Shown in pieces: positions 59,016-64,000 of a stretch of DNA of 64,000 nt. Location: NCBI RefSeq assembly GCF_022654015.1, contig NZ_CP073063.1, forward strand, positions 3,121,501 through 3,185,500, given 5' to 3'. Origin of the DNA: Brevundimonas diminuta (GTDB taxonomy: Bacteria > Pseudomonadota > Alphaproteobacteria > Caulobacterales > Caulobacteraceae). How positions within the stretch are numbered: position 1 is the stretch's first letter; every line of letters starts with the position of its first letter. Position numbers and translations under genes: made by a program. The notes beneath the pieces were generated by a model. It was not told where the DNA came from, searched no databases, and saw nothing but the letters and a program-made list of their open reading frames with translations.

Positions 59016-61505
59016 ATGAGCGACCGGTCCGCAGGCCTCGCCCCGTCCCGCGTGACTGCGGTCCTGGGGCCCACCAACACCGGCAAGACCCATCTGGCGG
59101 TCGAGCGGATGCTGGGTCACGCCTCCGGCATGATCGGCCTGCCGCTGCGCCTGCTGGCCCGCGAGATCTATGAACGGATCGTCAAACAGCGCGGCGCGGC
59201 GGCCGTCGCCCTGATTACGGGCGAGGAAAAGATCGTCCCGCCGCGCCCGCACTATTTCGTCTGCACCGTCGAGGCCATGCCGCTGGAGCGATCGGTCGAG
59301 TTTCTGGCCATCGACGAAATCCAGCTGGTCGCCGACCCCGAACGCGGGCACGTCTTCACCCAGCGGCTGCTGCACGCGCGCGGCCGGTTCGAGACGATGT
59401 TCCTGGGCGCTGGCACCATGGAGCCGTTGATCCGCCGCCTGGTCCCGGACGTGGAGATCGTGACGCGCGACCGGTTGTCCACCCTGTCCTATGCGGGCTC
59501 CAAGAAGCTGACACGCCTGCCCCGCCGCAGCGCCATCGTCGCCTTCTCGACCGACCGGGTCTACGCCATCGCCGAACTGATCCGACGTCAGCGCGGCGGC
59601 GCGGCCGTGGTGATGGGCTCGCTCAGCCCACGCACCCGCAACGCCCAGGTGGCCCTGTATCAGTCGGGCGAAGTCGATTTCCTGGTCGCCACCGACGCCA
59701 TCGGCATGGGGCTGAACATGGATGTGGACCATGTCGCCTTCGCGGGGCTGAGAAAGTTCGACGGGCGGCGCACGCGCTGGCTTTACGCCCATGAGATCGG
59801 CCAGATCGCCGGGCGGGCGGGCCGACATCTGCGCGACGGCACCTTCGGCGTCACGGCCGAGGCCGAGGATCTGGACCCCGATCTGGTCGAACAGGTGGTC
59901 GAGCATCGGTTCGATCCGATCGAGGCGGCGGAGTGGCGGAACGCCCGGCTGGATTTCGACACCCTGCCCGATCTGCTGCGCTCGCTGACGGTGACGCCCC
60001 AGCGTTCGGGGCTGAGCCTGACGGCGGAGGCGCTGGACGAGACCCTGCTGCGCCGCCTGATCAAGGACGAGGAAATCGCGCGCGTGGGGCGCTCGCGCGG
60101 GGCGGTCATGCGTCTGTGGGAGGCGTGCCAGTTGCCCGACTTCCAGAAGACGACGCTGGATGAACACGCCCGGCTGGCCAAGGACGTCTTTCACGCCCTG
60201 ACCGGCAAGCGGGGCCGGCTGACCGACGACTGGATGGCGCCGCGATTCGCCTTCGTGGATCGCGACGACGGTCAGATCGACCAGCTGTCGGCGCGGCTGT
60301 CGGCAGTGCGTACCCTGTCCTACATCGCCAACCGGCCGGACTGGGTTCACGACGCGCAAGGCTGGCGCGACAAGACCCGCGCGCTGGAAGATCGGCTGTC
60401 CGACGTGCTGCACGAGCGGCTGACCGCCCGGTTCGTGGATCGCCGCACCACCGCCCTGATGCGAGCGCTGAACGTGCGCGAAGACACGTTTGCAGGCGTC
60501 GCCGATGACGGCGAGGTCACGGTCGAAGGCCAGGTCGTCGGCCAGCTGGAGGGCGTGCGCTTCCAGATGGAGAAGGGCTCTTCGGCCCTGGAGGACCGCA
60601 CCCTGCGTCAGGCGGCCGTGCGTGCGGTGACGCCCGAGATCAATCGACGGCTGGGACGTCTGGCGGCCGAGACCGACGACGGGTTTTCGGCCACGCCGGA
60701 CGGGGCGGTGCTGTGGCGCGGCGTGCTGACGGCGCAGATCAATGCGACGCCGCACGGTGTCGATCCCTTCACGCCCTCCGTGCGCCTGCTGGGCGATCTG
60801 GGGCCGACGCCCGCCCGCGAGCGCGCCCAGCGCCGGATCGAGGCGTGGCTGGCGGCGGAAGCGGGCCGTGCGCTGCGCGATCTGCGACGGCTGCGTCAGG
60901 CGGTCGAGAGTGGCGCACTCAAGGGGCTTCCGCGCGGCATCGCCTTCCGTCTGATCGAGGCCGGCGGCGTGATCGACCGGCGCGAGGTCGAGCGCGATCT
61001 GGCCGCGCTCAGTCAGGTCGAGCGCCGCACGCTGCGCAGCTTCGCCATCCGCATCGGCGTGCATTCGGTGTGGCTGCCCGGCCTTCAGAAGCCGCGCGCG
61101 CGCCACTTCGCCCAGGCCTTCGTCGCCGCGCCGCTGATCCCGGCCACGCCTGATCTGATCCCCGCGCCCGTAGAGCCGCCCTCGGCGCGTCTGCTGGCCG
61201 CGCACGGATTGCGATTGGCGGGTCTGTGGCTGGCGCCGGTCGAGACGCTGGAGAAGATGGCCGAGCTGCGGGCCGCCAATCACGGCCGGCTGTCCGACGA
61301 GGCCCTGAAGGATCTGGGCTGGCGCGCCGATCAGGCCAAACAGATCATCGCCGCCTTGAAGATCGAACGCGCCCGCCTGCCCGACAAGCCGGGCGCAGCG
61401 CCGAAGATCGTCAAGGACTCGCCCTTCGCCGCCCTCGCCGCCCTGACGGAGGCGCCCCCGGCGCGGCCCAAGCGTCGTCGTCCGCGTCGAAAGGCGAAGG
61501 CTTGA
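59016..61505 (+). CDS. SUV3-like DEAD/DExH RNA helicase
   Basis: An 829-residue superfamily 2 helicase resembling mitochondrial SUV3. Walker A GPTNTGKT (18-25), DEIQ in FLAIDEIQLVADPERG, the SUV3-like VATDAIGMGLNMDVDHVAFA, and motif VI QIAGRAGRH. A long C-terminal region ends in a basic Arg/Lys tail (PKRRRPRRKAKA), suited to RNA binding. SUV3 proteins work in RNA decay; bacterial role is likely similar. The S4 gene overlaps its stop, linking it with RNA metabolism. Confidence 0.9.
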   Translation: MSDRSAGLAPSRVTAVLGPTNTGKTHLAVERMLGHASGMIGLPLRLLAREIYERIVKQRGAAAVALITGEEKIVPPRPHYFVCTVEAMPLERSVEFLAIDEIQLVADPERGHVFTQRLLHARGRFETMFLGAGTMEPLIRRLVPDVEIVTRDRLSTLSYAGSKKLTRLPRRSAIVAFSTDRVYAIAELIRRQRGGAAVVMGSLSPRTRNAQVALYQSGEVDFLVATDAIGMGLNMDVDHVAFAGLRKFDGRRTRWLYAHEIGQIAGRAGRHLRDGTFGVTAEAEDLDPDLVEQVVEHRFDPIEAAEWRNARLDFDTLPDLLRSLTVTPQRSGLSLTAEALDETLLRRLIKDEEIARVGRSRGAVMRLWEACQLPDFQKTTLDEHARLAKDVFHALTGKRGRLTDDWMAPRFAFVDRDDGQIDQLSARLSAVRTLSYIANRPDWVHDAQGWRDKTRALEDRLSDVLHERLTARFVDRRTTALMRALNVREDTFAGVADDGEVTVEGQVVGQLEGVRFQMEKGSSALEDRTLRQAAVRAVTPEINRRLGRLAAETDDGFSATPDGAVLWRGVLTAQINATPHGVDPFTPSVRLLGDLGPTPARERAQRRIEAWLAAEAGRALRDLRRLRQAVESGALKGLPRGIAFRLIEAGGVIDRREVERDLAALSQVERRTLRSFAIRIGVHSVWLPGLQKPRARHFAQAFVAAPLIPATPDLIPAPVEPPSARLLAAHGLRLAGLWLAPVETLEKMAELRAANHGRLSDEALKDLGWRADQAKQIIAALKIERARLPDKPGAAPKIVKDSPFAALAALTEAPPARPKRRRPRRKAKA

Positions 61506-61777
61506 ACGAGAACGCCTGTCGCATCGACATCTGGCTGTGGCGCGCGCGGTTCGTGAAGACGCGCGGCCTGGCGGCCGGTCTGGTGGAGCGGGGGGCGGTG
61601 CGGCTGACGCATCAGGGGCGCGAGACGCGGCTCGACAAGCCCAGCCGATGCATTCACGTCGGCGACCTGCTGACCTTCGCCCAGAACGGACGCGTCACCA
61701 GCCTGAAGGTCGAGGGGCTGGGCGAAAGGCGCGGGCCCGCCGAAGAGGCCCGCGCCCTTTATTCGCTTACGGTCTAA
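61502..61777 (+). CDS. S4 domain RNA-binding protein (Hsp15-like)
   Basis: A 91-residue protein starting at TTG 61502, overlapping the helicase stop. The S4 fold is clear: RIDIWLWRARFVKTRGLAAGLVERGAVRLT and KPSRCIHVGDLLTF. Similar to Hsp15, which binds stalled 50S subunits. Coexpression with an RNA helicase supports a role in RNA or ribosome quality control. Confidence 0.9.
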   Translation: MNENACRIDIWLWRARFVKTRGLAAGLVERGAVRLTHQGRETRLDKPSRCIHVGDLLTFAQNGRVTSLKVEGLGERRGPAEEARALYSLTV

Positions 61778-61780
61778 AAG

Positions 61781-61849
61781 GCCTCAAGCAGCGCGAAGCG
61801 CGGTAGGCCCAAAAAAACCGCCTCAAGTCGCGCGCAGCGCGGCAGGCCC
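61781..61849. repeat. Tandem 30-bp hairpin repeats between convergent genes, with terminator for the yceI-like gene
   Basis: Two copies (61781-61810 and 61820-61849) match at 26 of 30 positions. Each can fold through GGCCT/AGGCC-like arms with CGCG pairs. Between them is A7 (61811-61817), so on the minus strand copy 2 followed by seven Ts makes a good terminator for the yceI-like gene. Copy 2 touches that gene's stop codon. Confidence 0.65.
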
Positions 61850-62475
61850 TACTTCTGGATGACGAACTCGCCTTCAATGTGCAGCTTCACCTCGTCTGAG
61901 ACGGCCGGCAGGGCGTAGTTGATGCCGAAGTCCGAGCGTTTTAAGGTCGTTTCGCCGTCGAAGCCGGCCTTGTAGGCGCCCATGACGGTTCCGGCGCCGT
62001 TGAACTCGACTTCGATGGTCACGGGCTTGGTCACGCCCTTCAGGGTCAGATCGCCGACCACGGTCGCTTCGTTGGCGTCATCGGCGTCGACTGTGACCGA
62101 GCGCGAGACGAAGGTCGCCGTCGGATATTGGGCGGTGTCGAAGAAGTCGGCGGTCTGCAGGTGGGCCTTCAGACGGTCGTCGTTGGGCGCCACGTCGGTC
62201 AGCGGGATGGTCGCGGTCAGGGTCGAGGCCGACGGGTTGGCCGGGTCCAGCTTCAGCACCGCCTTCACGTTCACGAACTGACCCGTATAGGTCGACAGGC
62301 CGAAGTGATTGACCGACCAGGTGATCTTGCCGTGGCCGGAATCCAGATCGTAGGTCCCGGCGGTGACTTCGGCGGGGTTCTTGGTCAGAGCGGCCTGAGC
62401 CACGACCGCACCGCCTGCGACGAGGCTGAGAGCGGCCGCGCCGGCGACGGCGTATTTCATGAAGGGGGTGCGCAT
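61849..62475 (-). CDS. YceI family periplasmic protein
   Basis: A 208-residue secreted lipocalin-like protein from ATG 62475 (ATG 62460 is an alternative). Signal peptide about residues 1-29 (ends AQA). The family pattern starts with YDLDSGHGKITWSVNHFGLS, followed by NDDRLKAHLQTADFFDTAQY and RSDFGINYALPAVSDEV. YceI proteins bind isoprenoid-type lipids in the periplasm. Divergent from fdxA. Confidence 0.93.
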   Translation of the reverse strand: MRTPFMKYAVAGAAALSLVAGGAVVAQAALTKNPAEVTAGTYDLDSGHGKITWSVNHFGLSTYTGQFVNVKAVLKLDPANPSASTLTATIPLTDVAPNDDRLKAHLQTADFFDTAQYPTATFVSRSVTVDADDANEATVVGDLTLKGVTKPVTIEVEFNGAGTVMGAYKAGFDGETTLKRSDFGINYALPAVSDEVKLHIEGEFVIQK

Positions 62476-62646
62476 AGGGAGTTCCTGTCGATGGGGCGGA
62501 TATGCAATCAATACAGTTGCGATTAGGCGCCGTTCTGTCAAGGCGCTGCGAATGGCTCTCGCCTTAAGCCGCGCTGTTGACAGTTGGTTGCGTGGCCGCC
62601 ATGTCGCAGGCCTCCCGCCCACAGACCGACACCCGTTTTTCGCCCA

Positions 62647-62988
62647 ATGACCTACATCGTCACCGACGCCTGCGTGAAATGTAAGTTCATGGACTGCGTC
62701 GAGGTGTGTCCGGTGGACTGCTTCTACGAGGGCGAGAACTTCCTGGTGATCGCGCCGGACGAATGCATCGACTGCGGCGTGTGCGAACCGGAATGCCCGG
62801 TCGACGCCATCGTGCCGGACACCGAGGACGAGCCCGACGGCAAATGGCTTCAGGTCAACGCCGAATACGCCAAGGTCTGGCCCAACATCACCGTCAAGGG
62901 CACGCCCCCTGCCGACCGCGAGCAGTACGAGCGCGAAACCGGCAAATACGAGAAATACTTCAGCCCCAAGCCGGGCAAGGGTTCCTGA
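62647..62988 (+). CDS. fdxA: Seven-iron ferredoxin FdxA
   Basis: A 113-residue [3Fe-4S][4Fe-4S] ferredoxin from ATG 62647. Cys residues at 9, 12, 17, 21 and 25, and the 4Fe motif [12 protein letters not shown] (40, 43, 46, 50). The C-terminal extension ([20 protein letters not shown]) is typical of the FdxA type. General electron carrier in the cytoplasm. Confidence 0.95.
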   Translation: MTYIVTDACVKCKFMDCVEVCPVDCFYEGENFLVIAPDECIDCGVCEPECPVDAIVPDTEDEPDGKWLQVNAEYAKVWPNITVKGTPPADREQYERETGKYEKYFSPKPGKGS

Positions 62989-63288
62989 TTTCAGGACTGG
63001 CGGCGCTCAAGCCTTGCCGTATTTGCACGTTCACCCTGTGGACGTTTTGAAATTCCGCAGATTTGTGATAGGTTCTGTTTCATTGGATCGGGCGGTCCGC
63101 GAAATCTTCGCGCCGCCCGTGTTTGCGACAGAATCCCGCCCTAGACGGGATCGGCCAGAGGTTTGGTGATCCGTTTCCGCTTTTGACGCCTGACATCATC
63201 CCCTCCGACGGAGCGATCCGGCGGATGAGATCCTGTTTGCGTTTCCTGCGCCTTCGTTTCGCCCGGCCCTGACCGGGAAAGGACGATT
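62989..63288. other. Leader region of carD
   Basis: About 300 bases without a gene. TTGAAA at 63047-63052 followed about 16 bp later by GATAGGTT could be a promoter, which would leave a transcript leader of some 200 nt before carD. No known riboswitch was recognised in it. GC-rich self-complementary stretches (GCGCCGCCC and others) are present. Confidence 0.35.
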
Positions 63289-63819
63289 ATGACGAGCAAG
63301 ACTGGTCTGGAGTTCAAGGTTGGCGACGCGGTCGTCTATCCGGCGCACGGCGTCGGCAAGGTGGCGGCGATCGAGACCCAGGAAGTCGCGGGCATGTCGC
63401 TGGAGGTCTATGTCGTGACCTTCGACCACGAGAAGATGACCCTGCGCGTCCCGACCAAGAAGGCCGTGACGGCCGGCCTGCGTTCGCTGGCCGCCGACGA
63501 CGTCGTGACCAAGGCCCTGACCACCCTGAAGGGCCGCGCGCGCATCAAGCGCACCATGTGGTCGCGTCGCGCCCAGGAATACGAAGCCAAGATCAACTCG
63601 GGCGACCTGATCTCAATCGCCGAAGTGGTTCGCGACCTGCACCGCGCCGACACCCAGCCGGAACAGTCCTATTCGGAGCGCCAGCTCTATGAATCGGCCC
63701 TCGACCGCATGGCCCGCGAAGTCGCCGCCGCCAACAAGATCGACAAGGACGCCGCCGTCGAGCTGCTCGCCAAGTCGCTCAGCGCCAAGAAGCCGGTCCC
63801 GACCGCCGAAGCCGCCTAA
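63289..63819 (+). CDS. carD: CarD family transcription regulator (CdnL-like)
   Basis: A 176-residue protein that binds RNA polymerase beta and stabilises open complexes at rRNA and other promoters. N-terminal Tudor-like domain FKVGDAVVYPAHGVGKVAAIE, the linker MTLRVPTKKAVTAGLR, and the C-terminal helical DNA-binding domain with WSRRAQEYEAKINSGDL and the conserved Trp. Acidic-poor tail typical of alphaproteobacterial CdnL. Followed by a strong terminator. Confidence 0.95.
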   Translation: MTSKTGLEFKVGDAVVYPAHGVGKVAAIETQEVAGMSLEVYVVTFDHEKMTLRVPTKKAVTAGLRSLAADDVVTKALTTLKGRARIKRTMWSRRAQEYEAKINSGDLISIAEVVRDLHRADTQPEQSYSERQLYESALDRMAREVAAANKIDKDAAVELLAKSLSAKKPVPTAEAA

Positions 63820-63839
63820 GCTTCGACCTCGGACAAAAG

Positions 63840-63871
63840 AAAAGGCCCCGGAGCGATCCGGGGCCTTTTTT
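63840..63871 (+). terminator. Rho-independent terminator of carD
   Basis: A 9-bp stem GGCCCCGGA/TCCGGGGCC with a GCGA tetraloop, flanked by AAAA and followed by TTTTTT, 21 nt after the carD stop. The flanking A and T runs make it bidirectional, so it also suits the minus-strand gene ending at 63894. Confidence 0.95.
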
Positions 63872-63893
63872 GATGTGAGTCGCAGAGCCGCTG

Positions 63894-64000
63894 TCAGAAG
63901 TATTCGGCGTTGGCCGGGCACTGGGCGCTGATGCGCCGCGCGGTTATGCTGGCGGGGATATAGGGGGTGCCGCGCACGATCTGGGCGCCGCCACGGAAGC
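63894..64000 (-). CDS. C-terminal end of an unidentified protein (partial)
   Basis: The minus strand is open from the window edge to TGA at 63894-63896, giving a tail of about 34 residues with GAQIVRGTPYIPASITARRI and a final CPANAEYF. Composition is that of a real coding end, and the bidirectional terminator lies just beyond it. The gene continues past the window and cannot be identified. Confidence 0.5.
   Translation of the reverse strand, partial: FRGGAQIVRGTPYIPASITARRISAQCPANAEYF

Noticed and set aside
58875..61283. 802-codon open frame on the minus strand opposite the helicase gene
   Set aside because: It is antisense to a helicase with complete motifs, is rich in Arg, Gln and Gly, and has no family pattern. 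Long antisense frames are common at this GC content.

Overview
The window is high-GC, densely packed alphaproteobacterial chromosome. It most resembles Caulobacteraceae, probably Brevundimonas. Grounds: a Caulobacter-type chemotaxis operon (mcpA-cheX-cheY-cheA-cheW-cheR-cheB-cheY-cheD-cheU-cheY-cheE), paired TorF-type porins, a CarD regulator beside a seven-iron ferredoxin, frequent TTG/GTG starts and many 4-nt start/stop overlaps. No rRNA, CRISPR array or complete insertion sequence was seen.

Layout. 1-8 kb: a frameshifted secreted protein, then a minus-strand run (D-cysteine desulfhydrase, DUF3253, chromate transporter, Asp/Glu racemase, nucleoside hydrolase, ribokinase), a lipoprotein, a TIGR02587/TIGR02588 membrane pair and a BLUF photoreceptor. 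8.2-10.2 kb: thiC under a TPP riboswitch whose apparent ribosome-binding site lies in a hairpin. 10.3-12.3 kb: an AT-richer insert with a convergent sce7726-family/beta-family pair and the relic of a zeta-toxin-like P-loop gene. 12.3-19.2 kb: housekeeping and envelope genes, including an OmpR-type two-component system whose probable direct-repeat operators can be seen at three loci. 19.4-28.2 kb: a full kdp potassium-uptake operon (F-A-B-C-D-E) that also carries a TorF porin and two tiny membrane proteins. 28.3-29.7 kb: a histone-deacetylase-like hydrolase overlapping a 2H phosphoesterase.

29.7-46.1 kb is accessory. It starts with short direct repeats. Next come a DmeR/NreA-type metal sensor with a clear operator, a MerC-like protein and a NreB-like MFS exporter diverging from a Zur-like palindrome. 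A minus-strand CzcCBA-type efflux operon follows, with a His-rich periplasmic protein, acyltransferase, HupE/UreJ-like protein and membrane anchor. After an HNH endonuclease pair lies a three-gene operon with the architecture of the Detocs anti-phage system: an ATPase-bearing sensor, a lone receiver, and a receiver fused to a nucleoside phosphorylase-like ATP nucleosidase. This is the most notable system in the window. The segment ends at the 3' end of a tRNA-Arg(CCT) gene, a common integration point. That tRNA has an unusual swap of the conserved G19-C56 tertiary pair to C19-G56.

46.3-55.9 kb is the chemotaxis operon, followed by a second TorF porin, a FixL/FixJ-like pair, a SUV3-like helicase with an S4 RNA-binding protein, a YceI protein, ferredoxin FdxA, CarD, and the cut-off end of one more gene. 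All calls are from reading the sequence; no database search was run.
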